NCBI RefSeq assembly: GCF_012911975.1
Contig: NZ_SMDQ01000005.1
Location: forward strand, 1-64,000
From: Nodosilinea sp. P-1105
Lineage (GTDB): Bacteria > Cyanobacteriota > Cyanobacteriia > Phormidesmidales > Phormidesmidaceae
Reading direction: 5' to 3'
DNA length: 64,000 nt
Position numbers and translations under genes: made by a program
In this document: positions 18,112-28,443 of the stretch, one piece after another
Layout of the letters: the number at the start of each line of letters is the position of its first letter
Position numbering within the stretch: position 1 is the first letter of the stretch
Notes under the pieces: model-generated
The model's database searches: none
What the model was told of the DNA's origin: nothing
Seen by the model: the letters and a program-made list of their open reading frames with translations, nothing else

Positions 18112-20721
18112 TCAGGCGATTGCCCCCTGCACCACCCTAAAGGCCAACCGCTCATTTTCTACATCGACGGCAATGGTGTCCCCTGCGGTAAACTCGCTGC
18201 GCAGAATGGCTTTGGCTATCGGGGTTTCCAGCTCTCGCTGAATCGCTCGCTTCAAGGGGCGGGCCCCATACACCGGGTCGTAGCCCACCTCTGCTAAAAA
18301 GTCGAGGGATGATTCCGATAGGGTTACCGCCATCTTGCGATCGCCCAGGCGATCTTCCAGGCGCGTCACCTGCAACTTCACAATTTCCCGCAATTGGGCT
18401 TTGCGCAGCCCGTGGAAAATGATCATTTCATCCACCCGGTTAAGAAACTCAGGTCGGAAGTCGGCCCGCAGGGCATCCATCACCCGAGATTTCATCTCGT
18501 CGTACTGCTCATCTTCACCAGCGATATCCAGAATGAACTGGGAGCCGATGTTGCTAGTCATAATGATGATGGTGTTTTTAAAGTCCACCGTGCGCCCCTG
18601 GGCATCGGTGACCCGGCCATCATCCAAGATTTGCAGCATGACGTTAAACACGTCGGCATGGGCCTTTTCAATTTCGTCAAACAAAATTACCGCAAAGGGG
18701 CGGCGGCGGATAGCCTCAGTCAGTTGGCCACCTTCGTCATACCCCACATATCCAGGGGGCGCCCCAATTAAGCGGGAGACATTGTGCTTCTCCATGTACT
18801 CTGACATGTCGATGCGCACCAGGGCTTCTTCGGTGTCAAACAGGTAGGAGGCCAGGGCTTTGGCCAGTTCAGTTTTACCCACCCCGGTGGGGCCAAGGAA
18901 AATAAAGCTGGCAATGGGCCGATTTGGATCGGCTAAGCCTGCGCGCGATCGCTGGATGGCATCAGCCACGGCGGTCACAGCCTCATCCTGCCCCACCACC
19001 CGTTGATGCAGCTCGTCCTCTAGCTGTAGCAGCTTTTGCATTTCCGACTGCACCAACTTGCTGACCGGAATTCCTGTCCACTTGGAAATAATCTCGGCAA
19101 TATCCTCTTCGGTAACTTCTTCCCGCAACAGGGTTTTGCCGGTGGTTTGGGTGTCCGTTAGTTGATCTTCAGCGGCTTCCAGCTGCCGTTGCAAGTCAGT
19201 GAGCTTACCGTATTTCAGCTCGGCTGCCCGGTTTAGGTCATAGTCCCGCTCGGCCTGCTGAATTTCAATGTTGATCCGATCAATGTCTTCTTTGATCGAC
19301 TGGATATGATCAATGATGTCCTTTTCTGATTGCCATTGGGCATTCAGGGCACTCTGTTGCTCTTTCAGATCGGCCAGTTCTTTCTCCAAGCGGTCTAGAC
19401 GCTCCAGGGAAGCGGGATCGCTCTCCTTTTTCAAGGACAGCCGTTCCATTTCCAGCTGTAAAATCTTACGGTCCACCTCGTCCAATTCTTCTGGCTTTGA
19501 GGTGATCTCCATTTTCAGTTTGGCGGCGGCTTCATCGACCAGGTCAATGGCCTTGTCGGGTAAGAAGCGATCGCTGATGTAGCGGGTGGACAGGGCGGCA
19601 GCGGCCACCAGGGCACTGTCAGAAATTTTTACCCCGTGGTGCACCTCATAGCGTTCTTTTAGCCCCCGCAAAATGGAAACGGTGTCTTCCACAGAGGGCT
19701 GGTCCACATAGACCTGCTGGAAACGGCGCTCTAGGGCGGCGTCTTTTTCAATGTATTTGCGATATTCATCCAGGGTGGTGGCCCCAATGCAGCGCAGTTC
19801 CCCCCGGGCCAGCATCGGCTTCAGCAGGTTACCCGCATCCATCGAGCCCTGGGTGGCCCCAGCCCCAACTACGGTGTGAATTTCGTCGATGAACAGGATA
19901 ATTTGCCCGTCCGATTCGGTGACCTCTTTCAGTACCGCCTTGAGACGTTCTTCAAACTCACCTCGATACTTGGCCCCGGCAATCAGCGCCCCCATATCCA
20001 GGGCAATTAATCGGCGATCCTTTAAGGATTGGGGCACATCCCCACTGACAATCCGCTGAGCTAGTCCTTCGGCGATCGCAGTTTTACCCACCCCCGGTTC
20101 GCCAATGAGCACCGGGTTATTTTTGGTGCGGCGGGACAGAATTTGAATCGTGCGACGGATTTCATCATCCCGACCAATCACCGGGTCGAGTTTACCCTGG
20201 CGGGCGGCATCGGTCAGGTTGCGCCCGTATTTTTCTAAAGATTGGTATTTCCCTTCAGGGTTTTGATCAGTCACTTTCTGAGTGCCTCGAATAGCTTGAA
20301 TCACTTGCTTAAGTTTGGCTTCGGTAATGCCCAGCTCTTGGAATAGGCCTTTACCAAAACGTGTATCACTGGCATAGGCCAGGATTAAATGCTCAATGGA
20401 AATGTACTCGTCACCATAATTTTTTTTGTAATTGTCAGCTCGATCTAGCAGGGTGTCTAGGGATTTGCCCAGGTACACCGAGGTGCCATTGCCTGAGATT
20501 TTAGGTTGGCTATTGATAAAGGTTTCGGTGCGATCGCGCAGTTGCTGGAGGTTGGCACCGAGTTTGGCAAAAATGCTATTAGCCAAACCCTCTTGGTCAA
20601 GCAGAGCTAGCATTAAATGTTCGCTTTCAATTTGTTGTTGCTGAACTTGTTTCACCAAGTCAGGGGTGCGCACAAAGGCTTCCCAAGCTTTTTCAGTAAA
20701 TTGATTTTGGGTCGGTTGCAT
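18112..20721 (-). CDS. clpB: ATP-dependent disaggregase ClpB
   Basis: This 869-residue Hsp100 chaperone pulls apart aggregated proteins together with DnaK. The N-terminal Clp repeat domain covers residues 1-150. The first AAA+ module has Walker A GEPGVGKT at about 205 and the arginine-rich linker. A coiled-coil middle domain spans about 410-530 ([19 protein letters not shown] onward), which distinguishes ClpB from ClpC/ClpA. The second AAA+ module has [15 protein letters not shown] at about 607. There is no IGL/IGF ClpP-binding loop, as expected for a disaggregase. RBS AAAGGAGA lies 8 bases before the ATG. It is not clear which of the two usual cyanobacterial ClpB paralogues it is. Confidence 0.97.
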   Translation of the reverse strand: MQPTQNQFTEKAWEAFVRTPDLVKQVQQQQIESEHLMLALLDQEGLANSIFAKLGANLQQLRDRTETFINSQPKISGNGTSVYLGKSLDTLLDRADNYKKNYGDEYISIEHLILAYASDTRFGKGLFQELGITEAKLKQVIQAIRGTQKVTDQNPEGKYQSLEKYGRNLTDAARQGKLDPVIGRDDEIRRTIQILSRRTKNNPVLIGEPGVGKTAIAEGLAQRIVSGDVPQSLKDRRLIALDMGALIAGAKYRGEFEERLKAVLKEVTESDGQIILFIDEIHTVVGAGATQGSMDAGNLLKPMLARGELRCIGATTLDEYRKYIEKDAALERRFQQVYVDQPSVEDTVSILRGLKERYEVHHGVKISDSALVAAAALSTRYISDRFLPDKAIDLVDEAAAKLKMEITSKPEELDEVDRKILQLEMERLSLKKESDPASLERLDRLEKELADLKEQQSALNAQWQSEKDIIDHIQSIKEDIDRINIEIQQAERDYDLNRAAELKYGKLTDLQRQLEAAEDQLTDTQTTGKTLLREEVTEEDIAEIISKWTGIPVSKLVQSEMQKLLQLEDELHQRVVGQDEAVTAVADAIQRSRAGLADPNRPIASFIFLGPTGVGKTELAKALASYLFDTEEALVRIDMSEYMEKHNVSRLIGAPPGYVGYDEGGQLTEAIRRRPFAVILFDEIEKAHADVFNVMLQILDDGRVTDAQGRTVDFKNTIIIMTSNIGSQFILDIAGEDEQYDEMKSRVMDALRADFRPEFLNRVDEMIIFHGLRKAQLREIVKLQVTRLEDRLGDRKMAVTLSESSLDFLAEVGYDPVYGARPLKRAIQRELETPIAKAILRSEFTAGDTIAVDVENERLAFRVVQGAIA

Positions 20722-20774
20722 AGGCTCGATTCTCCTTTGGGGCTTTGGCTATTCTCGACTGGGGCGTATTACGC

Positions 20775-20780
20775 ATTATA
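20775..20780 (-). promoter_or_regulatory. candidate clpB -10 element
   Basis: A consensus TATAAT reads on the minus strand 54 bases before the clpB ATG. The -35 region is poor (TTTGGG or CTTTGG at 16-17 bases). No CIRCE repeat was found near it. Confidence 0.5.
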
Positions 20781-20965
20781 AAAGGGCTACAGCTACCCCA
20801 AAGATCGGTCTTTACGATCGTTTTAAGGTAGATTGCCACCCAGGTGGCTAAAATTGCCTAGCGGCTTACGGCATGGCTGCATAAGGAGGGTATTCCGGGC
20901 GATGTATCACCCTTTGGCAAAGAATTTTGGATATCATTGCAAGCCCAGTGAAGCTCTCAGAATCT

Positions 20966-21331
20966 ATGAAAACATTACGAATATTCCTGATCCTGCTGTT
21001 GAAAGGGCTCCACCTGATCATTTTGGTGTTTTCAGTGGCGGGCTGGGCCGCCCCTTTTCCAACAGTATGGTGGGTGCACGGGATCTTTGTCCCCTTGATG
21101 GTCGGGCAGTGGCAAATCAATCAAGGCACCTGCTGGCTAACCAATGTAGAGAATTTTCTACGGGGAGACAGTAAAGCCAAGTCACAACAGCAGGGACAGT
21201 TCATCAAGGGGATCCTGGGTCGATGCTTTGACCCCATTCCCTCGGATGCCACCCTGAAACGATTGATATATGGGATTTTAGCGCTATCCTGGGGGCTATC
21301 TGTAGTGAGACTACTGGCTATGAACCTCTAG
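20966..21331 (+). CDS. small membrane protein, DUF2784-like
   Basis: The 121-residue protein starts MKTLRIFLILLLKGLHLI. It has two or three membrane segments near the N terminus (6-30, 38-60) and one near the C terminus (LIYGILALSWGLSVVRLL). The CWLTNVENFLRG motif after the second helix recalls the C-LT-E-N pattern of DUF2784 proteins. No function is known. An in-frame TTG at 20927 could lengthen it by 13 residues but the ATG is preferred. It is divergent from clpB. Confidence 0.6.
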   Translation: MKTLRIFLILLLKGLHLIILVFSVAGWAAPFPTVWWVHGIFVPLMVGQWQINQGTCWLTNVENFLRGDSKAKSQQQGQFIKGILGRCFDPIPSDATLKRLIYGILALSWGLSVVRLLAMNL

Positions 21332-21413
21332 TCAACCAGCCCAGCCTTAGAAGGGCGAAGTTGCCTCGCTATTACGAGTTGAACACATATTTTGTATGGG
21401 TACCTTAAGGCTG

Positions 21414-22925
21414 CTAACCGAGAAACAACTTATAGGCAGGGTTTTGGTTTTCATCCCAATATTGATAGCCCAAGCCATCTAAAAACGCTTGCCACTGAGG
21501 CATTTCGTTGGGGGGCACCTGAATCCCTGTGACAATGCGACCGTAGTCAGAGCCATTGTTGCGGTAGTGGAAGAGGCTGATATTCCAGTCGGGGCTCATG
21601 GCATTGACAAACTTCATGAGTGCCCCAGGACGCTCAGGGAATTCAAACCGATACAGCAACTCGTCGTGAGCCAGGGGGGACTTGCCCCCCACCATGTGGC
21701 GCAGGTGCATTTTGGCCAATTCATCATCCGTTAGATCTAAGGTTTTGAGGCCCTTAGATTCAAATATTCTGGCCATTTGTGCGGCATCCGCCCGTCCCTG
21801 CACCTCTAGTCCTACAAAAATATGAGCTTCCCGTTGATCGGCAATCCGGTAGTTAAACTCTGTCAGGTTACGGGTGCCCAGGCATTCACAAAAAGCCTTG
21901 AGGCTACCAGGGGTTTCGGGGATAGTGACCGCAAAAATAGCCTCTCGATGTTCGCCAATTTCAGCCCGCTCGGCCACAAACCGCAAGCGATCAAAGTTCA
22001 TGTTGGCCCCACAGGCCACCGCTACCAGAGTTTCGTCAGTGATGCCAGTGCGCTCCACATAGGCCTTGGCGCCAGCGATCGCCAGGGCCCCAGCCGGTTC
22101 TAAAATCGACCGGGTATCTTCAAACACATCTTTGATGGCGGCACAGGTGTCATCGGTGCTAACCAAGATAATCTCATCCAAATACTGCTGGCAAAGACGG
22201 AAGGTTTCCGCCCCCACCTGGCGCACGGCGACCCCATCGGCAAATAGCCCCACCTGGTTCAGCCGCACCCGCTCCCCAGCTTGCAACGACTGAGTCATGG
22301 CATCGGCATCTACCGGTTCAACGCCAATGATTTTGATGTCGGGTTTCAACCGCTTTACATAGGCGGCAATGCCTGAAATCAGACCGCCACCGCCAATGGC
22401 CACAAAAATGGCGTGGATCGGCTGAGCATACTGCCGCAAAATTTCCATACCAATGGTGCCCTGCCCGGCAATCACGTCAGGATCGTCAAAAGGGTGCACA
22501 AAGGTCAGCCCCTTTTCTGCGGCTAGCTGGCGGGCATGGCCATAGGCGTCGTCATAGGTTTCCCCATGCAGGACCACCTCTCCCCCCCGGGCTTTAACCG
22601 CATTGACTTTCATGGTTGGGGTGGTGGTGGGCATGACAATAATCGCTCGAGTCCCCAGTTGCTTGGCCCCCAGGGCGACCCCTTGGGCGTGGTTGCCCGC
22701 TGACGAGGCAATTACCCCCCGAGCCAGTTGGTCGGCGGGGAGTTGGGCCATTTTGTTGTAGGCCCCCCGCAGCTTAAAGGAAAATACCGACTGCATATCT
22801 TCCCGCTTCAACAGCAGTCGGTTCTGCAGCCGGGCCGATAGGTTAGGGGCTAGCTCGAGGGGGGTTTCCTGAGCCACGTCATAGACGCGGGCGGTGAGAA
22901 TGCGTTCGAGGTAGTCGGTGGGCAT
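21414..22925 (-). CDS. ilvA: biosynthetic threonine ammonia-lyase
   Basis: The enzyme deaminates threonine to 2-oxobutanoate, the first committed step to isoleucine. It has 503 residues, the length of the biosynthetic form. The PLP domain occupies about 1-320 with the Schiff-base Lys51 in SVFSFKLRGAYNK, the SSAGNHAQGVALGA phosphate loop neighbourhood, and the glycine-rich GGGGLISGIA. Two ACT-like regulatory domains follow (about 325-410 and 420-503, the second with YRFEFPERPGALMKFV), which in the family mediate isoleucine inhibition and valine activation. It appears monocistronic. Confidence 0.96.
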   Translation of the reverse strand: MPTDYLERILTARVYDVAQETPLELAPNLSARLQNRLLLKREDMQSVFSFKLRGAYNKMAQLPADQLARGVIASSAGNHAQGVALGAKQLGTRAIIVMPTTTPTMKVNAVKARGGEVVLHGETYDDAYGHARQLAAEKGLTFVHPFDDPDVIAGQGTIGMEILRQYAQPIHAIFVAIGGGGLISGIAAYVKRLKPDIKIIGVEPVDADAMTQSLQAGERVRLNQVGLFADGVAVRQVGAETFRLCQQYLDEIILVSTDDTCAAIKDVFEDTRSILEPAGALAIAGAKAYVERTGITDETLVAVACGANMNFDRLRFVAERAEIGEHREAIFAVTIPETPGSLKAFCECLGTRNLTEFNYRIADQREAHIFVGLEVQGRADAAQMARIFESKGLKTLDLTDDELAKMHLRHMVGGKSPLAHDELLYRFEFPERPGALMKFVNAMSPDWNISLFHYRNNGSDYGRIVTGIQVPPNEMPQWQAFLDGLGYQYWDENQNPAYKLFLG

Positions 22926-22994
22926 GACAACGGCCGGGGAAAGGTTTAAACCTTCATTTTACGGCGGCGATGCACTGGGCCATAGCGGCCCTGT

Positions 22995-23771
22995 TTAGCC
23001 CTGGCGATCGCAGACCAGTATCGTTCCCTTTTCACCTCGGGTAATCCGCAGGTCGTCATCCAGATACAGAATCTCTAATCTGCCCTTGGGGGAGCGACGC
23101 ATCTGAAATTCGATCCGGCCCGTATCGGCGGCCATCGCTTTGGGGGGCACTAGGCCAAACATCAGCTTCAGGACCAGCCCTTGCAGCCTGGCCTTAAGAC
23201 CAGGGCGGGGGGATGCGTCAGGGTCCCCAAACACCTGATGCCAGTGGTCGCGATCGCTATCTACCGCCGGTTCTAAAACGCCGCCGGTAAACTGCACTTG
23301 CAGCTGATTGGCCGTCGCGGGTTGGCAGATGCCCAAATTTCGTACCCTCCCTTGCAATGGCACCTCCAAGTCCAGGGTGGTAAAGTCCACCACGATGTCG
23401 TGGGTGTGGTGAGCGCCGTCTGCGATCGGCCACACCGGCTGGGATACCTGGTCAATCACTAACTTCAGGGTCTGGGGTTGAAACATATTAAAGGCCAGCC
23501 GCCCCAGGGTGTAGCTGTAGCAACCATCCGCCAACAGCTCACCCCCGGGAAAGCTGGGGGCACTAATCAACCGCCAGTCTCCCTCCAGTCGGTCGGTGGC
23601 CTGGGCTGGGGCTGGGGTGGGGTTGAGGGTGGCCAGCCGCGCGATCGCCGCCGCCACTGGGGCCTGGGCCGGATTGCCACCATGGGCCTGTAGGGCCTGG
23701 TACAGGGCGGCCTTGGCCTGCTGTCGATCAGCGAGATAGGGACCGGGAGTTGGAGTAGACGTCATCACCAA
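22995..23771 (-). CDS. PAP/fibrillin-family (plastid lipid-associated) protein
   Basis: The 258-residue protein matches the fibrillin family found in cyanobacteria and chloroplasts, lipocalin-like barrels that associate with thylakoid lipids and plastoglobules. Indicators are the start ADRQQAKAALYQALQAH, RLEGDWRLISAPSFPGG at about 83, and the C-terminal GRLEILYLDDDLRITRGEKG, the family's closing motif. Ligand unknown. Its first bases overlap the end of the upstream Uma2 gene by 7, so the two may be co-translated. Confidence 0.85.
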   Translation of the reverse strand: MVMTSTPTPGPYLADRQQAKAALYQALQAHGGNPAQAPVAAAIARLATLNPTPAPAQATDRLEGDWRLISAPSFPGGELLADGCYSYTLGRLAFNMFQPQTLKLVIDQVSQPVWPIADGAHHTHDIVVDFTTLDLEVPLQGRVRNLGICQPATANQLQVQFTGGVLEPAVDSDRDHWHQVFGDPDASPRPGLKARLQGLVLKLMFGLVPPKAMAADTGRIEFQMRRSPKGRLEILYLDDDLRITRGEKGTILVCDRQG

Positions 23772-24373
23772 AGCTCCTCTTCAGCATCTGCCCCTACCAG
23801 TATCACATCCTCGTAGAGGGCCGCTAAGGTGTCGCTAAAGTCCAGGCTCTGCAAGTGAAACCGAGTCGTCCCAGAAGTCGTCTCAGGGGTGTAATACTGC
23901 AACACCCACAGCCCTGCGTCATTACCATTACGCCGAAAGCATTCCACCCGCTGGTGGCGCGTGTTGATTAACACATATTCTTCCAGGCTCTCCAGGGTTT
24001 GGTAGTCAGCGAACTTATCCCCCCGGTCAAAGGCCTCGGTGGAGTCTGACAATACCTCAATCACCAGTTTGGGAAAGCGCTTGTAGTCTGCCGTTGCCTG
24101 GTCGCGCGGATCGCAGGTGACCATCACATCGGGGTAGAAGAAGCGGTTGCGGGCCTCGAGCCGGGCTTTCATATCCGCAATATAGACCCGGCAGCCACTA
24201 CCGCGCACGTGGCTACGGAGCAGGGCAAACAAGTTGCCAGCAATGGTGACGTGGGCATCGCTGGCCCCGGCCATGGCATAGATATCGCCATCGAGGTATT
24301 CATGCTTAACGGCGCTTTCTGCCTCTAGCTGCAAGTAGTCTTCAGGGGTGAGATACTGGGGCGAAGCAACCAT
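23765..24373 (-). CDS. Uma2-family (DUF820) putative nuclease
   Basis: The 202-residue protein has all Uma2 marks: YLTPEDYLQLEAESAVKHEY, the LDGDIYAMAGAS turn, FYPDVMVTCDPRD with the catalytic-type Asp, PKLVIEVLSDSTEAFDRGDKF with Glu and the following Lys, and YVLINTRHQRVECFRR. The start at 24373 (MVASPQYLTPEDY) is chosen because it matches the family N terminus; an upstream ATG at 24430 is in frame but adds 19 unrelated residues. It overlaps the fibrillin gene by 7 bases. Function of the family is not settled. Confidence 0.85.
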   Translation of the reverse strand: MVASPQYLTPEDYLQLEAESAVKHEYLDGDIYAMAGASDAHVTIAGNLFALLRSHVRGSGCRVYIADMKARLEARNRFFYPDVMVTCDPRDQATADYKRFPKLVIEVLSDSTEAFDRGDKFADYQTLESLEEYVLINTRHQRVECFRRNGNDAGLWVLQYYTPETTSGTTRFHLQSLDFSDTLAALYEDVILVGADAEEELW

Positions 24374-24647
24374 AGCGCTGAGGGAAATTGAGCTACTTTT
24401 TGATTTTAGGCGATCGCCCCCTCGGACCATTCAAGTAGATCGCAAAGTCCCTGCTCCCCTCTCCCCCAGCCCCTCTCCCAGAAGGGCGTTCGCGGAGCGT
24501 CTCCACAGCAGGAGAAGGGGAGCCAGAAAGTCCATCAAAGTCCCTCTCCCATGTTGGGAGAGGGATTTAGGGTGAGGGCCAGACTGTGGGAGTAGAACCA
24601 GTTTGTGACCTACTGAATTTAAGTGGTGACTTAGGGTTAACGGCGAG

Positions 24648-24687
24648 CCGTAGACCGTGCACCGTAGACCGTGCACCGTAGACCGTG
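24648..24687. repeat. 14-bp tandem repeat, 2.9 copies
   Basis: The unit CCGTAGACCGTGCA is repeated at 24648, 24662 and (partially) 24676. It lies in the 325-base spacer 24374-24698. The same spacer has a CTCTCCC-rich stretch with arms CTCTCCCAGAAGGG and CCATGTTGGGAGAGGG but no gene. Confidence 0.9.
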
Positions 24688-24698
24688 GGTACAGATTC

Positions 24699-25586
24699 CT
24701 ACCCCCCAAATGGGGCAGTGGGCAGCCCAGCCAGGGGTAAATCAATGGCGAACAGGTCACCGGCATAGAACCCCTGCTGAATCTCGTCCTGACTGAGCCC
24801 GACGGAAGCGGTAGTGACATAGAGGGTTTGGAGATTGGGGCCGCCAAAGGTGGGGCAGGTGGGCCGATGTACCGGCAGCGACACCCGGCCTAAAGGTTCA
24901 CCCTGGGGACTAAAACAAGCCACACACCAACCATCCCACAGGGCCGTCCAGATGTTGCCCTCGCTATCCACCGCCAGACCGTCAGGTTCTACAGCGTCAT
25001 CCTCCAGTTGAATTAACGGGGTGCGATCGCGAATCTCCCCCCGTTCCCCATCAAAGTGATAGGCATAAATGGTGCGCTGGGGCGAATCGGTCAAGTAAAA
25101 GGTGGTGCCATCAGGGCTCCACCCCAGGCCGTTGGAGATGGTCAGCCCGGTCTCCATCGTGTGTAACGATCCATCGGGGTCATAGCGATAGAGCGCCGCT
25201 TGCCCTGGCTCAGGGCTCAGGGTGCCAATCCAAAACCGGCCCTGGGGGTCGCACTTGCCGTCATTGCAGCGAATGGCTGGATTGGGTAAATCTAACTGGG
25301 CCAGCGGGGTTACGGTACCACTCGTCAGGTCTAAGCTGGCCAACTGAGCCCCCACGGCCACCAGCAGCCGATCGTTCGTCATCAGGGCCAGGGCGCTGGC
25401 TGGCCCCCCCACCTCCCAGTGACAGTCATCGCCGCTTGCCACCTCAAAAATATGGACCCGGTGGTTCAAAATATCCACCCAGTACAGCCCCTGTTGGGCA
25501 CTGTCCCACAGGGGGCCTTCTCCTAAACGGGCGCGGGCAGCCAGCACGTTTTGGGCCGACAGATCACTAAAATTGATGGTAGTCAT
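24699..25586 (-). CDS. SMP-30/gluconolactonase-family sugar lactonase
   Basis: The 295-residue protein is a six-bladed beta-propeller of the SMP-30/regucalcin/Gnl family, metal-dependent lactonases acting on aldonolactones. Diagnostic segments are ARLGEGPLWDSAQQGLYWVDI (metal-ligand Glu near residue 18), the CNDGKCDPQGRFWIGT strand, METGLTISNGLGWSPDG with the ligand Asn, and the VEPDGLAVDSEGNIWTA block with its metal Asp. Length is typical. No sugar operon surrounds it, so the physiological lactone is unknown. Confidence 0.9.
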   Translation of the reverse strand: MTTINFSDLSAQNVLAARARLGEGPLWDSAQQGLYWVDILNHRVHIFEVASGDDCHWEVGGPASALALMTNDRLLVAVGAQLASLDLTSGTVTPLAQLDLPNPAIRCNDGKCDPQGRFWIGTLSPEPGQAALYRYDPDGSLHTMETGLTISNGLGWSPDGTTFYLTDSPQRTIYAYHFDGERGEIRDRTPLIQLEDDAVEPDGLAVDSEGNIWTALWDGWCVACFSPQGEPLGRVSLPVHRPTCPTFGGPNLQTLYVTTASVGLSQDEIQQGFYAGDLFAIDLPLAGLPTAPFGG

Positions 25587-25671
25587 AGATTTGATTATAG
25601 GGCCATCACCACCGGCCTCTAAAACCCAAAGCTCAAACTTTCACCATCGGAAACCCCTCGCGCCCAAAACT

Positions 25672-25709
25672 CAAAATCTAAAATCTAAAATCTAAAACCT
25701 AAAATCCAA
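25672..25709. repeat. AAAATCT low-complexity tract
   Basis: Five imperfect 7-base AAAATCT units. It is the strand complement type of the TTTTGGA tracts at 31110 and 63178. It lies in the divergent spacer between the SMP-30 and crtL genes. Confidence 0.8.
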
Positions 25710-25796
25710 AGCCAGTAGCTGATCAGGTCTGTTTCTGGGGTCACAATCTTTGTAAGATAAAGTTTCAGCCATTGTTAGGTAAAAAGAAAGCCGTCA

Positions 25797-27020
25797 ATGT
25801 TAGATGTGTTGGTAATTGGGGCAGGGCCAGCGGGCCTATTTATGGCGGTCACCCTGGGGCAGGCGGGTCTGGCGGTACAAGGGGTTGCCCCCCATGCGCC
25901 GACTCGCCCCTGGCCCAACACCTATGGCATCTGGGCGGATGAGCTAGAAGATCTAGGGCTGACCCAGTTTTTATCTCACCGCTGGAAAGATTGTGTGGTG
26001 CATGTGCGCGATCGCACCCTGCCCCTACACCGCGACTATGGCCTGATCGACAAAGACCGGCTGCAATCCCACTGGCTTGACCAAATGGCCCAGCACCACA
26101 CCCACTGGCACCAGGGTATGGTTACCCAGGTGGACCACACCCCCACCCATAGCAGCGTCACCCTCGATGGGGGGGAAACCTTAACGGCTCGCCTCGTGCT
26201 GGATGCCACTGGTCACCAGGCAGCTTTAGTGCAACGTCCAGCCACTGACGCGATCGCGTATCAGGCTGCCTACGGCATTGTGGGGCGCTTCTCTAGCCCC
26301 CCTATTCAGCCCAACCAAATGGTGCTGATGGATTACCGCGACGATCATCTATCTGCGGCCGAACGGCGAGCCCCCCCCACCTTCCTCTACGCCATGGACC
26401 TGGGGGATAACATTTACTTTATGGAGGAAACCTCCCTGGCCCACCACCCGGCAATCTCTATGGATGTCTTGGAGCGACGGCTCTACCAGCGGCTACATCA
26501 TCGGGGTGTGCAGGTGACCGAGAAACACCATGTCGAGCGTTGCCTGTTTCCCATGAATCTGCCCCTGCCAAGGTTAGACCAGCCTGTGGTGGGCTTTGGC
26601 GGCGCGGCAAGCATGGTGCATCCGGCATCGGGGTATATGTTTGGCGCCTTGCTGCGGCGAGGCCCAGCCATGGCCGAGGCGATCGCCCACAGTATCAAGG
26701 CCAACTCGACCTCTACCCAGGTGGCCCAAGCAGCCTGGCAAGCGCTGTGGCCGCAACAGCGGCTGCGTAAGCACTACCTTTACCGGTTTGGCCTGGAAAA
26801 CCTAATGGCTTTTGACGCGCCCCAGTTAAATCAGTTCTTTAAGACTTTCTTTAGTCTAGATACCCCCGATTGGTCTGGGTTTTTAGCCGATACCATGACC
26901 CTACCCGAGCTAGTGCGGGCCATGCTGGGGTTATTTAGTCAGGCTCCAAACCCTGTACGTTGGGGGTTGATGCGGTCGGTGGCGACCCATGGTCAATGGC
27001 TCAAGCAAGCCTTTTTTTAG
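25797..27020 (+). CDS. crtL: lycopene cyclase, CrtL type
   Basis: The 407-residue flavoprotein cyclises the ends of lycopene to beta-carotene rings at the membrane. It begins with the dinucleotide-binding motif VIGAGPAGLFMAV, then has the cyclase box WPNTYGIWADELEDLG, the LIDKDRLQSHWL segment, FLYAMDLGDNIYFMEETSLA, and the GFGGAASMVHPASGYMFG motif, all features of the plant-type CrtL/LCYB family. Whether it forms beta or epsilon rings cannot be read with certainty; beta is the default. Start is ATG after the spacer; a TAAGAT near 25751 may be the -10 of its promoter. Confidence 0.9.
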   Translation: MLDVLVIGAGPAGLFMAVTLGQAGLAVQGVAPHAPTRPWPNTYGIWADELEDLGLTQFLSHRWKDCVVHVRDRTLPLHRDYGLIDKDRLQSHWLDQMAQHHTHWHQGMVTQVDHTPTHSSVTLDGGETLTARLVLDATGHQAALVQRPATDAIAYQAAYGIVGRFSSPPIQPNQMVLMDYRDDHLSAAERRAPPTFLYAMDLGDNIYFMEETSLAHHPAISMDVLERRLYQRLHHRGVQVTEKHHVERCLFPMNLPLPRLDQPVVGFGGAASMVHPASGYMFGALLRRGPAMAEAIAHSIKANSTSTQVAQAAWQALWPQQRLRKHYLYRFGLENLMAFDAPQLNQFFKTFFSLDTPDWSGFLADTMTLPELVRAMLGLFSQAPNPVRWGLMRSVATHGQWLKQAFF

Positions 27021-27210
27021 CCAGGGTTAGCCTATTCTGGAACAGGAATATGTCCCCTGGTGTACTAAATCGAGGGACGGTTGCTATAGTGAGTGCCAAA
27101 TGGCTCATTTTTTTTGCCAGTTTGGGCAACCTGACTGTAGTTGTGCTCTTTGGGCTCAAGTCACTTGTTGGCCCAGCTAAAGCGCCTTAACCATTGCGGA
27201 GAACCATCCT

Positions 27211-28443
27211 ATGGCTGAGTCACCCAACGCTCCTGTTACCCCTCCAACCCCGCCGCCGCCGCCGCGCCCTGCGGCCAGTGTGCCTCGCCAGGCGGCAGTG
27301 GCCCCAGCCCCCGGTCAGGTGCGCCACCGACCTCCGGCACCGCCACCGATGCCTCAGCCCGGCGACTCGGTGAAGGTGGAAAGCGGCTTGACTCTGAAGA
27401 AAATTGTCCGAGAGGCTTTTGATCGGGGGTTTTCAGATATTCACCTGGGGGTGGGCGAGGTGCCTCGGTTCCGCGATCGCGGTGAAATGGCACCAACAGA
27501 GTACCCTGTGACCGATGAGGAAACCTTCTACCGCTGGCTAGAGGAAATTTTGCGCCCCGACGAAATCCAGGAATTTCGTCAAACCCTAGACTTTGATGGT
27601 GCCGCCCAGTACGACTTCACCCGGGTGCGGATTAACATCTTCGACTCGTTGCGGGGGCCAGCCCTGGTAATGCGTCTGATTCCGGTAAAAATCCTCACCC
27701 TGGACCAGCTGGGGTTCCCGCCGATCTTTCGGGATGTGTGCCACTACCACAAGGGGCTGATTTTGGTGACTGGGCCGACTGGGTCCGGTAAGTCCACCAC
27801 CATGGCCGCGATGCTGGACTATGTCAACAGCGAGATGCCCAAAAACATCATCACCATCGAAGATCCGGTGGAATTTGTGCACCAGAGTAAGCGATCGCTG
27901 ATTAAGCAGCGGGAAGTGGGGCTGCACACCCAAAAGTTTGACAATGCCCTCAAAGCCTCCCTGCGGGAAGACCCGGATATTATTCTGGTGGGGGAAATGC
28001 GGGACAAAGAAACCGTGAATACGGCCCTAAAAGCTGCCCAAACCGGTCACTTGGTCATGGGCACCCTGCACACCAACAGTGCTGTCAAAACCGTTGAACG
28101 GATTCTCAACCTGTATGAGCCTGAGCAGCAAGCCCCGGTGCGGGTGGCCCTGGCCGAGTCACTGGTGGCGGTAATTGCCCAGGGGCTGTGTCGTACCACC
28201 GATGGCAAGCGAGCCGCCTTCCACGACATTTTGCTTAACACCGACGCCATCAAAGACTACATTTTGCGGGGCCAACTCGATGAGGTGGAAGCTCTGATTC
28301 CCAAATGTACGTTTGACGGCATGTGTACCATGAACCAGTCCCTCTACGCCCTGTATGAGTCGGGGCGCATCACCGAGGAAACCGCGCTGGAAATGTCGCC
28401 CAAGCAAAACGAAATGGCCCAAATGCTCCGTGGACGCATCTAA
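27211..28443 (+). CDS. pilT: type IV pilus retraction ATPase PilT (PilT2-like)
   Basis: The 410-residue hexameric ATPase drives pilus disassembly and twitching or phototaxis. A Pro/Ala-rich tail fills residues 1-50 and sets it apart from the short PilT1 proteins. The core has Walker A GPTGSGKST at 188-196, the Asp box IITIEDPVEFVH, Walker B PDIILVGEMRD with catalytic Glu, and the His box GHLVMGTLHTNSA. The neighbourhood with a KaiB-like gene matches the pilT2 locus known in other cyanobacteria. RBS CGGAG before the ATG. The downstream gene overlaps its 3' end. Confidence 0.93.
   Translation: MAESPNAPVTPPTPPPPPRPAASVPRQAAVAPAPGQVRHRPPAPPPMPQPGDSVKVESGLTLKKIVREAFDRGFSDIHLGVGEVPRFRDRGEMAPTEYPVTDEETFYRWLEEILRPDEIQEFRQTLDFDGAAQYDFTRVRINIFDSLRGPALVMRLIPVKILTLDQLGFPPIFRDVCHYHKGLILVTGPTGSGKSTTMAAMLDYVNSEMPKNIITIEDPVEFVHQSKRSLIKQREVGLHTQKFDNALKASLREDPDIILVGEMRDKETVNTALKAAQTGHLVMGTLHTNSAVKTVERILNLYEPEQQAPVRVALAESLVAVIAQGLCRTTDGKRAAFHDILLNTDAIKDYILRGQLDEVEALIPKCTFDGMCTMNQSLYALYESGRITEETALEMSPKQNEMAQMLRGRI

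Noticed and set aside
20722-20880. CIRCE (HrcA) element before clpB
   Set aside because: No TTAGCACTC-N9-GAGTGCTAA match could be found; only a good -10 box.
28355-28429. ATG at 28355 as start of the KaiB-like gene
   Set aside because: The added residues (MSRGASPRKPR...) are out-of-frame pilT codons and unlike a conserved N terminus.
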